A DNA stretch of 64,000 nucleotides from Eremophila alpestris peregrina (lineage: Eukaryota > Chordata > Aves > Passeriformes > Alaudidae). How positions within the stretch are numbered: position 1 is the stretch's first letter; each line of letters starts with the position of its first letter. The stretch covers positions 1,187,262 through 1,251,261 of the forward strand of contig WMCF01000121.1 in NCBI GenBank assembly GCA_009792885.1, in the 5' to 3' direction. Position numbers and translations under genes: made by a program. This document shows, in pieces, positions 47,038-60,403 of this stretch. Under the pieces are notes generated by a model. It searched no databases and had not been told where the DNA came from. It worked only from the letters and a program-made list of their open reading frames with translations.

Positions 47038-47957
47038 AAAATAACAGAATGTGCTGAGTTGGAAGGGATCCATGAGGATCATTGAGTCCAACTCTTGACC
47101 CCTACAGGACTTCTCCAGGAACCCCTGTCTGCCTGAGAGTTCTGACCAAACACTTCTTGAGCTCTGTTAGGCTGGTGCTGTGACCACTGCCCTGGGTTCC
47201 AGTGTCTGTTCCAGAGCCCAAACAACCTCTGGGTCAAAAACCTTCTCCTGAAATCCAATGTAAACCTCCCCTGACACAACTTCAAGCCATTCCCTCAGAT
47301 CCTATCACTGGCCTCAACACAGAAAAGAGATCAGTATCTGCCCCTTCCCTTCATCTCGCAAGGAAGTTGCCAACTACAATGAGATGTGCCCTCAGTCTCC
47401 TCTTCTCCAGGCTGAACAGACCAAGTAACCTCAACCATTCCTCATATAGCTTCCCCTCCAGACCCTTCACCATCCTCATGACCCTCCTTTGGACACTCTC
47501 TAACAGCTTTATATCCTTCTTACCTTTGGCGCCCAAAACTGCCCCCAGCACTGGAGGTGAGGCCGCCCCAGCCCAGAGCAGAAGCAGGACAATCCCCTCC
47601 CTTGCCCAGCTGGTGATGCTGGGCCTGATGCACCCCAGGACAGGACTGACCCTCCTGGCTGCCAGGACACTGCTGACTCAGATTCAACTTGCCATGGACC
47701 AGAACCCCAGACCCCTTGCTGTGGCACTGCTTGGCAGCATCTCATTCCTCAGTCTGTCCATGCATCAACGGGTTGCCCCGTTGCAGGTGAAGAATCTGGA
47801 ACCTGCCCTTGTTAAGCTTTATGAAGTTGGTGATTCCCCATCTCTCCTATTTGCTGAGGTCTCTCTGCAGAGCCTCCCTGTCTTCCAGGGAGTCAGCAGC
47901 TCCTCCCGGTTTTGTATTGTATGTGAACTTGCTAAACTTGTGGGTGAAGAGACTAAT
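47038..47957 (-). mobile_element. CR1 LINE fragment G (ORF2 C-terminus and 3' UTR)
   Basis: The minus strand encodes LESVQRRVMRMVKGLEGKLY at about 47440-47505 and LFSLEKRRLRAHLIVVGNFL at about 47355-47415. The LCQGRFTLDFRRRFL segment follows at about 47235-47285, and the 3' UTR ends near 47040. Upstream material reaches the region after the catalytic box, at about 47957. The 3' UTR type resembles CR1-D. The copy is 5'-truncated where the microsatellite begins. The 300-codon plus-strand frame at 47202-48104 is antisense to this element and not a gene. Confidence 0.85.
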
Positions 47958-48087
47958 AATAATAAGAAGAAGAAGAAGGAGAAGGAGGAGGAGAAGGAGA
48001 AGGAGAAGGAGAAGGAGAAGGAGAAGGAGAAGGAGAAGGAGAAGGAGAAGGAGAAGGAGAAGGAGAAGGAGAAGGAGAAGGAGAAGG
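47958..48087. repeat. (GAGAAG)n microsatellite
   Basis: About 130 bp, starting with AAT and AAG units and then regular GAGAAG hexamers. It directly abuts the truncated end of CR1-G. Every frame through it is open on the plus strand (Lys-Glu, Arg-rich or Gly-Glu-type), which gives false open frames. Confidence 0.95.
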
Positions 48088-51000
48088 CAGCATCATTGAG
48101 GTAAGCATCATGTGGAAACTGTAGGAATGTTATTGTGAAAAATAATAGATACAACTAAATTACATATAAACAAAATTTTCAATAAAAAACACGAAAGTCA
48201 AAATAAAAGAACCCTTAAAATGAACGCTATTTTGCTTTGGAAATTTGGTCTAGGTAGTTTTTAGACATTATATTATATGCAGTTTGGTCATGGATTTGCC
48301 AGAGACAAAAAAGGGGTCATAAGTCCTCATAAACCTGACTGTACAGTCCAGTCCCTCTCAAGCACCATGATGACAGTTTAGCCACAGACCTACACCACCT
48401 ACCATTCGTTTTCTCCATCACAATGACTTGGTCTAGAATTACATCTTCTGAAAAAAATCACTATTAGAGGAAAAATTTAATTTACTATCAGGTGGATTTA
48501 GGGACAGGTATGTGAGTCTTAATAACGTTTAAATGTTTTTACTACAACCTGTGAGTTTCTCATGGGTTCTCTCTTTCACCTTTCCAAACCTCCCCTCATC
48601 CCACCAGCATAGAGGGTATTGAGTGAGTGGAAGTTTCTGGCTGGGGTTAAATCACCACATCCAAGGAGGGAAAGATACAGGAGTCACTATTTCTGTGACT
48701 ATCAAAATCCCTTGTGGAGGAGCAAAATTCATTTGTTTCATGGCACCTGTTCGAGCTTACAACTATTGGCCACATCTGTCTGTGCCATTCATAAGAAAGT
48801 CCCATCTGTGTCACTGTAAAATATGTTGTTTCCTTCACTTTCAGATAAAAAAAGAGGATTTTCGCATTATTCCTTTTTCCTTTCTACCTTTTATTTGGTA
48901 TCTTAACATTAATGGCATTCCCATATACATCTTAACCAGCAAAAGAGATTACTGTAGGAAGAGAGGGTGGGAAATATATTACCCATTATTCTTTCAGGAG
49001 AAAAACTAGGAAGAGACACAGAAAATGAGCAGTGAATGCAATAAAGATGAATTAGTCAAGTTATTAAAAGAAAGGAATTAAAAGTCTAAAATAGTATTAA
49101 CTGTCACTCATAGCCAAACCAATAAATGCTGCCTAGAAAAAGTGAGGGTTCCTGGATTTTTTAACCCTTCCAAAGACTGCTTGAAATGTATTTTGGTAGC
49201 TGACCTAAATGCATTTCTCTCAATTTCTTCTTGGTTTTGGTAATGCTGTGTTGCTCTTTTTTCTGTTATTTTGACCCTCCTATGTTTGCCCTGAGGGCTG
49301 AATAGTTACCATCAGCCCTACAAGGAGAATCTCTGTCTATTTTATTTAGAACTCTCTGTCCCTTGGAACAGAAGGAAAAAGAAGAGAAAAGAACAATGTT
49401 AAGAATGAAGACGTGACGGATTTTCCTGTTTTCAGGATGACACAGAGGAAAGAGCTGTCTTTCCCTTGGTACCCAGTAATGCCTGTGCCTCTGGCTAGGA
49501 AGGGATTCTGCACTGCACAGGAGCATCATATAATTTTCATCTGTGGCTGTACTGTGTGTCTAACACGAAGCAGGATAAGCAGCATGTGGCCTTCAAGGTT
49601 TTACAAAAAATAAAGGATCCTTGACTTGCGATGACAATGTACATATGTTTATGTATATGTGTATGTATGTAAAAAGCAGACATTTATTTCTCTGCAAGTT
49701 TTAGTAGCCCTTTGGCCTCTGAAAGACTTTTTATAGATGCCAAAAGCATAGCTTACTATAAGCTTAGAGAACCAACATAAGAATTTATTCTTCAATTTTC
49801 CATAACTTCTGTGATATTACTTAAAAGCATAATAATACATATACAGTATTGCTGTGTCTTTCTAGGAGGCTACATATATGTTAAATGCCGTAGATGTGAA
49901 GGCTGGAATGAAAAGTTAAAAATAAACATTGCCAATAGTTTATGGAATATGATTAAGAGGAAATTAATAAAAGCAATCCTTGATGTGTATCTAAGGCTTG
50001 TTCAATTTACAAACATCAGATTCTACTTTTCACCTTAGGAAATATTGAAAGCAAAAGTCATTAGCTGAGGCAAATCTTGGGAAAGGAAAATAGATCATAA
50101 TTTTTATTTATATTACTGCACTAAGATCCTGGAAGTAAGATGTGTTTTATTTCAGTGTTTTACAACTGACTCCAATAGCAGAGTAATTTTGAAAGGAAAG
50201 GATGTGTATTTCCCCCATGAATTACTTAAGAGTGAAAATATTGTTAGAATTATGAAATAAGTTATTCACTACAATGACTATTTTAGACATGTAGCAAACT
50301 CTGTAATCTTGCCTTTTTGTTTGGAGGGTTTTTTGTTTGTTTCAGGAAAAAAAGTAGGAAGAGACAGGACACCAACCAGACAAGACATTAAGCCATTAAG
50401 CCTGAACTAGAAACAGTATTTTGCTGCTTGGGGCTTTTTTTTATATCCTCAGAGAGAGGAAATGTGATCTTTGTGATTTTAAAAGATATGGATTTTCTAT
50501 ACAGTTCTAAAAAACAACTGTTCTCCTGTACTCAAAATGTCTCCAGTAGCAACTTGAAGGAAAGTGCAATAAATTTACCTGAAATTCTTCCTGCATCAGC
50601 AAAACTACCTGTTCTCTGTACTGAACACGTGTTATCTCTGTATTTTCCTGAAACCAGAAAGAAACCAAGCTAGAATGTCAAGACCTTGAGTCCATTGTTA
50701 CAGATGTCCATAAATAGCAGTTTCCATTGTTTAGGGATCCTTTTCCATTTATCTCCCTATTTTCATAAACTATTCAGAAATAATCTTTGTCTTTCCAGTT
50801 AAAAGTAAATGAAAGTATCAAGAGTCTGAATGTAAAATTGCTGATGATAACCTGCTGCCAGCGTCATAGTAACTAGCAGAAGTCATCAGAACATCTTCCA
50901 AAACCAAGACTGTGTTACTGCCTCCCAAATCACACAGAGCAGCTGCAGGTGTATACTGCTGCTCTTAAGCTCAGCTGAGACAATATTTTGGAGCTATAAA

Positions 51001-54000
51001 ATGACTCAGTATGCTCCTGTATTCTGGCTTTCAGTTGCAGCTCATCCATAGTGCCTTAGCATTTACCAATGAGTTTATAATTGTTTGCAGGAAGCCAGGT
51101 TTAAGTAAAAGCAAACTGAAATTACTTCCCCCACCGAAGTTACAAAGATTTTTAAATAAACAGGGTGACATAAAAGAGGAGAGTGTCATTTTCTCTGTTT
51201 ACCCCAATGTCAAATCTGAAAGAACACTCTCTCTTCCTGTTTCATCCAGATGAGAAGCTGAAGATAAATTACCTGAGTGTAGTTTTTTTTTTGTACCTCT
51301 TCAATACTGGCTCTGTTATCACTAAAGAGAGCAACTGGCCAGGGAAGAATGCTGTTCTTGATACTTACAACCTTGTTTGGGATTTATTCCGGGTTTCATT
51401 TAGATTCTAATCTTCCCAGACTCATTTTCTTTTCAAGATTATTGATACTTAGTTTATTTAAGGGGACAGTTTCAGCCCTGTCATCTTGGATTATATATAG
51501 ACAGTTTATCTATTCATATCTGTCATCTTAACAAGTGGGTACAACTCTTCTTTCCCTGTTACTGTAATATGACAATGCTGAGTGAGGCATCTCCGTATAC
51601 CAATTTACATAAATGTGTAAATCAACCTGATAATTATTAATTAATACCAGACAGAAGAGTTACTCACAACTCTAAAGCAATAACCTCTTTGAAATCTTTA
51701 ATCCATCTTGTTTCTCAAGCCAAACAAAACATAAAAAATACATCTTGGAAAATCCAGATTTCCCACTGAAATAATGTCTGAAATACCCCAGTCTAGAGGG
51801 GAAGGCCGCAGAAATCTCATAAATTCTTTAAGATTTCTCTTTACCAGGGCTATTTAGACATATTTCTATATCAACTGTAAAACCAAGTGAAGGACTTCAA
51901 AAATTCTGCAGATTTGATGAGTGAAAAAACACTACAGTCATATACACTATAATAATATGCTCCTGTGTGAGGGCTAGTATTCTTTCACATATCATGGGAA
52001 AAGAAGGAAGTCAGGTAGATTACAAAAGGAAAGTGAATGTGGGTTCCTTCACCTTTGAATCTTCCATCTCCTCTCTTACTCCCCACACCGAATATGTGAC
52101 AAGGAAGGTCAGCAAAATAATGGAAGACAACAAATGTTGTGTCCCAGTTGTTGAGATAAATTCTGTAACACCCAAAAATACACTAATTTCTAGAAATATT
52201 TTTCACCCTATCCCTATTCCCTGAGAGCAACATCCCATTCTTCCTTTGTATGTTTTGCTGACAGCCTGATAGCATTGAATCCTCTGGTCTCCTTCAGCAG
52301 ATTTTATGTGAAAGAAGGAGAAATTGCTGTTTGCCTAAAGCACATTTTCTCATGCTAAGCCTGATACTGAACCTCTGATGTTTACATCAACTTTTGCTTC
52401 ATGCTAAGAAATAAAACATTCTATACCAATTACCGAATTAAATTTTACAAAGAGGATTTGGGGGGAAAAAATGAACAGGTGAAACTTGAATAAAAATTAA
52501 GCTTTGAAATGATCAACATTTGATGAAAATTCCCACTTCCTTGCAAAAAAATTTTAGCTGAGCTAATAATTGACTAGTACATATGTAATGCATGATTAAT
52601 GGTAGTTATCTCATTTAAAGTGCATTCCAATATACAGTAAAACTAAGCAAATTGAATGCTCCAAGATTATGCTTACTTTAATGCACATTTCATCGTATAT
52701 TTAAATGACTCAGTAATAGGATCCATAAGTTCTGTATATGCCTACTTTATTAACGTGACATAGATATAAATGGGCAACACTTTTTAAGAAGAAATGTGGT
52801 CACATGTAGATTATAACATATGTTAACCAGACTTTGAGAAAAATCATGCAAGTTAAAACTGGCACAGTTCATTCCAGTAACTTTACTTTTGATAACAAAA
52901 TTTTAGCCAACACAGTATAGGCTTCAGCCAGGTTAGGATTTGCTGTCAGTCAAAGGTTAAGATAAATTCATCTAGTAGAGCGACCAGAGCCTAAAGTATA
53001 TGTGTGCCGCTCCAAATGAGCTTGAATTCACTAGTTCATTTTACCAAAACACTGCAGAATTATTTTTAACTTGGATTTTTTCTCATTTAAAGGACATATT
53101 GTCTGTTCAAGGAAAGAATTTTCTGTCTCTTCTTTGTTGGGAAAAAAAAATCTAAGTCAGCTAGTGAATGCTGCTTTGAATATTTTATGCTGAAAAAGTG
53201 TAATAACCTACACCTAGAGATAATCAATAGTCAGTAAAATATAGTACTCAGCAGGATTGGTTTGCTCTTTGTGGTCTTACTGTTTCATTTTTTTGAGCCA
53301 TCTGATGAAGAGTGGAAATTCAGTGACACTGCAAGAGGAGGTCATTTTCTGCCTCGAGAAGTTCCTTGTTAAGTTTCAATTATTTTGCCAGTTTGTACAA
53401 CAGCCTTTCAGTCTTCCTTACGTTCCTAGCACATGTAGGTGGCTAATGTTTCTTCACATATGTTTCACAGCAGGTTGTGAACTATTAGAGCATTTAACAA
53501 CTAAAAGTTCTTTTCCAGTAGAGCATGTAAATGTGACCCCTGTTGGGTGATGTTCCTATAGTACCTGATAAGAATCACTTAATCAAGTACTGCATTGATA
53601 GAGGTGAACAGCAGAGGAAACTGTTCTTACCAAATCACATTACAAGTTATAATAACAAAGCCATACTGTGGGTGCATTTAAATGAAGCTACCTGTAGGAC
53701 TGGCCACAATACCTGCTTCTGTGCACTTTTTTTTTTTTTTTTGTGTGTCTGTATGATAAAAAAGGTTGAGATTTCACACTTTGTGTTTGTTTGGATTTTT
53801 TAAACAGGGTAGAAAACCAAGATCAAACCCCCAGATTTAATTTGTTTGCAAGTTGTGTGCAGGGGGACAATGAAAGTGGCAGGATGAATGTGCCTCCTTC
53901 CTAGCTAGAGCCCCTGTCTTGGGTATCTGAAAGACACAGTCAATGCTCTGCCTAAAACATTGCAGCAACTAGTTTTTCCATATGTCCACTAATGAGGCCA

Positions 54001-55410
54001 TACATCAGTCTCAGGAATCTTGTGGGCTCTTTCCTTGTGACTTTGGTCTGAAAGGTCAGTCTATTATGATAGTCAGACACTATCATGACAATAATTTCTC
54101 AAAAATGTGCAAGTGAAAATTCCTAGCTAATTCAATTACTTGCATTAGAATTGAGCCTAGGATTCTGATCTATATGTGAAAACTTTGTCTGAATATATGT
54201 GCATCCAGACTTTCAGAGATTTGTACATCTTCCCACGCAAAAAATTGCCATTACTTTACATTTTACCGGAGTTTAGTTTTGATCTTCTGTCCTTTGTAAA
54301 ACATTGATTTTTTTTTTTTTTTTATTGCAAAAGCATGAGCATGTTTACTGTGTGTCTTTGGGAGCTTTAAGAAGTTCTTATTAACAAAGTCCTGGGTCAT
54401 ATGTGTAATTTACACATTAAAATCATCCCCAAAGTAAGAAAGAAAAATAAAGAATCCATGTAAGCTCTTAAAATCAGTCTTTTAAAAGTGATATCGTAAA
54501 TAAAATAGGACACCATATAATGAGATTAGGAAACTTTATGAAGAGAACCCGTATCAAAACAAAGAAACCAAGCAATAACAAAACATAAAAAACCCTAAGA
54601 TGTTTTCCTTTAAAATTAAGTTAACAAGGATGTATCCTTCAAATAGAGGTAAAAATTCTCAGTATCAGAGGAGCAGTGCAGTACCTTGAGAATGCCACAC
54701 TATTCTTCGGCTATTTTCTACCACATATTGACTTGGACATGTAACAGACTTGCCTCTCCTAGTTTCCCAAAAAACTTTTGTACCTGATTAAGTGTTACAA
54801 AAATTCCACCAGGTAAATTCAGGAAAGCAGGAAAATCAAGCACTGTATTTCTTCTTCGCATTATATATGAAATTAAAGAACACAACTAGCTCCTTCAAAG
54901 TAGAGATTTCATCTGCTAATTTGTGAGCAAACAAGTACATTCATACAAAAATACCAAAGTGTCCTTCTTCTCTTTACTAATATTTAACTGAAATATCAAG
55001 TTAAACATTAAATTCTGGATAGAGTTTGATCTTAACCTAAAAAAAGATCCTGTATTTTTTTTCTCTATAGGCATGTTTTAATTATCTCATATAAATGCAG
55101 AATATATTTCCTTAGATGCAATAATGATGGAATAACATTTGAAATTATTAGCATGCTTTAACCAGAATTTAGAATAAAGAGAATCTTGTTCTTTATCAAC
55201 CTCACAACACTATGTTAACAGCATGCTTCCCACAGAAAGATGTTGATCCTTGAGCATTAATATCTGCAAAAAGACAGGTGGGGTGGCAGAGGAAGGGACA
55301 TGTTGATGCAAACACATAGCAGTGAATTCATGTTACAAATATAAAATTCTTCTGAATACATTATTTTTCTCTACTTTTTTTCTCAAACTATGCAAGCAAA
55401 CAAACAAACA
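48088..55410. other. Unassigned AT-rich sequence
   Basis: About 7.3 kb without a recognisable gene, RNA gene or repeat family. Poly-T runs occur at about 53728-53742 and 54307-54323. An 8-bp inverted repeat, ATGATAGT...ACTATCAT, lies near 54067-54087. Open frames (for example 48623-49009 and 53257-53550) lack known domains. Confidence 0.5.
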
Positions 55411-55413
55411 ACG

Positions 55414-55590
55414 CCCCCCCCCCAAAAAAAAAAAAAAACCCACCAAAAGACTACTAGAAAAAAAGGTTTCATAAAAAAAAAAAAAAAAGCCAAACAACAA
55501 CAAGCACGAAAACACCCCCCCCCCCCAAANNCCCCCCCCCCAAAAAAAAAAAAAAACCCACCAAAAGACTACTAGAAAAAAAGGTTTCAT
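55414..55590. repeat. Duplicated C/A-rich block around a 2-base gap
   Basis: A block of about 59 bp (C run, A run, CCCACCAAAAGACTACTAG, GGTTTCAT) occurs at 55414-55472 and again at 55532-55590. Two N sit at 55530-55531, just before the second copy. The position at a gap, and homopolymers on both sides, suggest an assembly error at least as much as a real tandem duplication. Confidence 0.9.
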
Positions 55591-56678
55591 CTAAATAAGT
55601 AAAATACTTATGGGAAAACACCAAAGTCATTTAAAGGCTAAAATACTAAATTGAGGAGATCAGGCAAAACACCTGTTGTCTTACACGGTCACTTAAGATA
55701 CATGTTCAAACACTCCACTATGTGAAAACATGGAAACAACTGGATTTCTGAGGTTTTTGATTCCAATATTTCACCCCAAGTTTGTGGTACCGTGAAAGGT
55801 GGATTTACAAAACAAATTATTCTTCTTTACTTATTCTACACTCCATTTCACTGACTGAATGAGCTACATGATTTTGGTGTTAATCTTGGTAAAGGGGGAG
55901 TAAGTGAGCAGAAAGGAAAAACACCTCAACAAAACACAAAAAATTATGCAAGTTTTCTCAAAAAAAACCCAAACCAACCAACCAAACAAAAAAAACCCCA
56001 AAACTATAAAGATAAACAAGTAAAATAATGAAAACTCCTTCTAGTGCTGGAAGTTGATGATTTCCATCAGTTTGTTATACTCCCTCATAAGTCTATTTAC
56101 CCTTCACATATTGTGAAAAATTTTGATCATGAAACGTCACTTTCTGAAACTTGCCTTTGCCTTCTAAAGCACTCTGAGACTGAACAAAAGCAGAACTTTA
56201 TATAACCTGTCTTAGAAAAACAGTCATCTACAAATCTTCATTTCTGAATTTATTTCTGTTCCTTATTCCCCAGATACTAAAGAATTAAATATTGGTTTTT
56301 TTCTAATACTGCACAAAGTACCATTCACATACAAATAAATTTCAACCTCTGAAGAAGTTTGTCCTCAAAACTGTTGATTCTGGAGTTTGTTGTAGAAAGC
56401 CACATTTTGTTGTAGGGAAAAAAAGGGTCTGTTAATGATTCAGATGTAGATCAAAGAAATATTTCACACACTAGTCCTAGTTTTTTTCCCCTTCACATTT
56501 GGTTCAACATCACAGGGGTCCAATATTACAAGTATATACTATTAAAGTATGTACTATTAATAGTGAGATTAAAGATAGGAAATGCCATTTTTCATTCTTT
56601 CCAGAGACAGTGTCCTTCCACTGTTCTTGAATTCCAGGAGTAAATTTCAAATAGATGAAGCTACACTGTCTATTGCTG
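55591..56678. other. Unassigned AT-rich sequence
   Basis: No gene or repeat family is recognised. Small A-rich tracts occur at 55960-56005. Confidence 0.5.
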
Positions 56679-56684
56679 ATTTAG

Positions 56685-57257
56685 TGCTGTGGTCATGGCC
56701 CAATGGTATCGGGTGGTGCTGCGACGGTCCTTGGAAGAGGCCTTGAGAAAGGCACCCTTGGGTCCAGGCGCACCTGGCACACAGGGGTGGATTTCAGCTC
56801 TGTTGTGAGCAGCCTCAGCTGCAAGGTCCCAGGGAATCCTGATGATGGAAGGAGAACAGGCGGCATGGGAGAAAAGATGAGACGGGTTCTTCAGGCAGAG
56901 GGTCTTCTTTATTGAGGTTCCTGGCTCTGAAGATCTCTGGGTCCGAAGAACCTGGAGCTCAGGAGAGCAGGGACTTAATTATGTTCCAATAGGGGTGGGA
57001 TTCACAACTTGGGCCAATAACAGGGGCTAACAGGGTAACAGACAACTGGAGCGACCAACTGGGAGTGAAACATTAACATGCAAGTAACTGGACAGGCCTC
57101 TGGGAGCGAACATTGCAGAACACTCTGGAAGCTCAGCTCACCAGGGCCTGTCACCTAGCAACAGCCTTCAGAAGGAGGTGAGACACAGGCTCATATCGAA
57201 TCATCGCCTCTCCAAGGCAAAGCGGCCTGGCTTGGGGCAGCCTCTCGGCCTGCCACA
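56685..57257 (-). mobile_element. Solo LTR, 573 bp, ERVK-like
   Basis: The insert starts TGCTGTGG and ends CTGCCACA. It is flanked by a perfect 6-bp duplication ATTTAG (56679-56684 and 57258-57263). Sense is minus: AATAAA is read at 56908-56913 (minus), about 225 bp before the 3' end. It is GC-richer than the surrounding DNA. The 70-codon plus-strand frame at 56703-56915 is antisense and not a gene. No internal viral sequence is attached. Confidence 0.9.
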
Positions 57258-57263
57258 ATTTAG

Positions 57264-60200
57264 GATCTGTTTGGTTTGTTTGTTCATTTTACTTTTTTCA
57301 GTATCCAGTCTAGACACATTGATCCTTGGAGAGCTGCAAGGTATAACTTGTACTACTCAATACTTCTTATTCCTTTTTGGTAGGTTGCCTTGAAGTTTTT
57401 GAAATTCTACTGTCAGTCTTAATTTAAACTTTTGTCATTCACATTCACAGGTTATAAAGATGGTAAAAGCCTATTCTTATGCTACAAATATTTGATTCTT
57501 CATTAAGCCTCAACCGTTCTTTCAGAAATCTCATATTGATCACAGATGATGCTATTTTTTCAAAATATTGTAAATTGTAGATACCCTAACAGGAATAATA
57601 TTGAAGCAATTTCGAATACTTTAACATAAATTAAGATGAAGATACTTCTTCTCTAGACTGCTGTTACCATGAATTGCAGTAAGTGAAAATGAGAGATGTA
57701 TGAAAACTGTTATGAATAATCATTAGGAGTACTGCTAAGAGTAGTGTTAGTTTGTTTGGCTTTTGGTTTTCAGGGTTTTTTCTGTACCTATTTTCTTAGG
57801 GAATTTCTGCCATCTTATTTTTTTCTTAAATTTTTTTTTGGTTGGTTCGTTTTTTTTGTTTTTTTAAGGAGACACTGAAAGCTTACTTACCTGTTACATT
57901 TGCTTAAAATAGATACCTTATTTATTGCATTTCCCCCAACTGATTTAAATTATTACCATTCAACAGTCAAATGAATATTATGATAGCGACATCAGAATGG
58001 GGTGCTGGTGATGTAAATATGTGTTTCAGTGACAGATTAGCAGCCTGAAGGAATTGGAGGCTCTGTCTTTGTACTGATATGTTAATGTCATTTTGATGAA
58101 TTGACTCCTGCTGTAGTTATTTGAGGCTATTCATTGTGGTTTAAAGGACATGAGCATTGAAAGCAATCCTTAAAAATCCAGTCATTAATTTTGTTCCTTT
58201 TATTACAGAGTCATAAAATAAGCTTGAGCCACCCAACACTGCCACAATTATTTTGTTTCTAATTTGTTCTACATTTCTTTATCTGGAAAGCTTACTAGCT
58301 CTTAGACTAAGAATATTTCCTAAGGCATCAGAAACTTTTATTATCTTGTTGATCTTATTTTTTATTTAATTATTGATCAAATTAAATTATTTTTGATGGT
58401 CTAAAGATTATTTTGTAAGCTTTTGCTTATAGTGCAAGTGACAATTATGACAAAGCTCAACAAAAGTCTTTGAATCTAGTGTGTTTTCTTTAGTTAGACA
58501 AGAAAAGCCGCTCCAGAATTTCTGAGGGACTGGAGATAAGGAATGTAATTAATATTAAGAACTTTGTATCAAATTAACTTTGATATTTCTGGTCTTCTAA
58601 CCAAGGTACCATTTGCCCCTTTCCTTTAATGTATAAACTAAATATTTCAGTATTAGAAAGAGAAGTTTAAATTAAGATAATATTTCCATAGTCATGCTTT
58701 GAGGGAAGGCAGAGAAAACTAAAAAGAAACAGGAATTAAAAATTCATTCCCTATTTTATAGACAATCTCAAGCAAAATACTAAATAAACTGTACTGAAAT
58801 GAAAGATTGCTTTTCCCTGATGCTGTTATGCACTTGTGTTTGATTTTTTTTCTTAGTTTCAGCAATGAACAGAAAGATTTGTGGTAAATGCTGTCAAACT
58901 TAGGGACAGAAAGGGCATGTTGTTATTTATTCAGTTTAGATAATTGTGGTTTGGGGTTTTTTTGTCATTATCTCCCTTGAGGAAAGGCTTAACAAAATTA
59001 GTAAAAAAAAAAAAAATGAGGCCCCCACATCTAGTGTGATATTTTTAGCTGTCTGATCATCCCAATAAGCTGCTTTTTTGATAATATTTTAGCAAATGGT
59101 CTTTTCCAATATTTACTTAGGTAATATTTAGCTCATGAATGCAGTCTCAGAACAAATAAGCAGGACATATGCCAGAAAACAGTGAGTTTTTTATTCATTT
59201 TAATTGTACAGACTAGATTTTAGCTGATTTTAATGGTTAGAAAGCATTCCAATGTTCAAATATTAATTCTTTGCTCTTTAGAAACCATTTTATGATCTAT
59301 CCTTTGCTTTCTATCACAGTTCAACAGGTATAAAAATCAGTTTCTGAAACATACAAATGTTAAAGTTCTCGGAGATTTGTAATGTTTCATTTAATAGATC
59401 ATCAACCCAAAGAGGTATTCAATTTTCCTTGAGTTACATTTTCTGTAGGAATCATATTTTAGTCCCATTTTGCTTCCATTGGCTAGGACATTTAAGAACT
59501 ACAGCTCCCAGAACCCACATCATCAAAAGATAAATACAGAACAAGAACGATGCCATCACAACGATGTCCTGTCTGGGTAAAGTGAATTAGTTAGATGCTA
59601 GTTATGGAGAACTGCTAGTTGAATACACAAATTTTAAATTAAGTGTTTTGATATAATCTATCAAGCCAAAAGGAATATGTTAAACTATTTAGAAAGTTAA
59701 AATACTGGGATATCAACAGATACTGAAATTCATGTACCTCCATTCACTTTAGATACTTTTGAGGTGTACAGTCTTATACAGGAGCAAAAGATACAAATGA
59801 ACTTGTCTATATTATCTAAAAAGTGCCAATTAACTTGTGCTAGAATGTATTTCTCTCCAAAACAGATAATATTGTTTTTAAAATAAAATTTCATTTGAAG
59901 TGTCCTCTGATGATTTTCACAAGTTCTTGTGACTTACAGGTCTTCAAGAAATTGTTTAAAATTTGTACTATTTTTCTGTCTGTGCATGTTAAGACTGCTT
60001 GCAATTAATTACTTTTGTTCTTTACTCTTTCTAAAAAGTAGGCTATTAATAAACCTTCCTGTTCTAGATTATAATTTCACATGGCATTGGAGTAGGGTTT
60101 ATTCATAGCTGCCTGTAGGATTAGGTGTCTATAATAAAAGCAGTAACCTTGTTTATTTGTACTTAATTGCTGCAACTGAGATTGTGAAAATGTATTTTGT

Positions 60201-60403
60201 TACTGTTTTATAAGTGCTGCACAGAGATATTTTTTGAAGCTGTTTTATAAAGTGGTGTTACTGTGTTTTACAGCTGCTATTCTTAAAAAAGATGTCATTT
60301 AAACCTTTCTCTGCAGATAAGTGCATAGTTCAGATCCTGTGCACAAGTATCCCATAAAAGCATCAAACCTATTTCCCACAATCTTTACTGGCTTGCAGCA
60401 ATA
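57264..60403. other. Unassigned AT-rich sequence, parts possibly constrained
   Basis: No repeat family or gene is recognised. The stretch at about 57950-58330 and that at about 60090-60300 have balanced composition and many homeodomain-like words, as vertebrate non-coding elements often do, but nothing decisive can be seen. A short A run lies at 59004-59017. Confidence 0.45.

Noticed and set aside
47202..48104. 300-codon plus-strand open frame ending in Lys-Glu repeats
   Set aside because: The first part is antisense to CR1-G and the last part is the GAGAAG microsatellite, in which all plus-strand frames are open.
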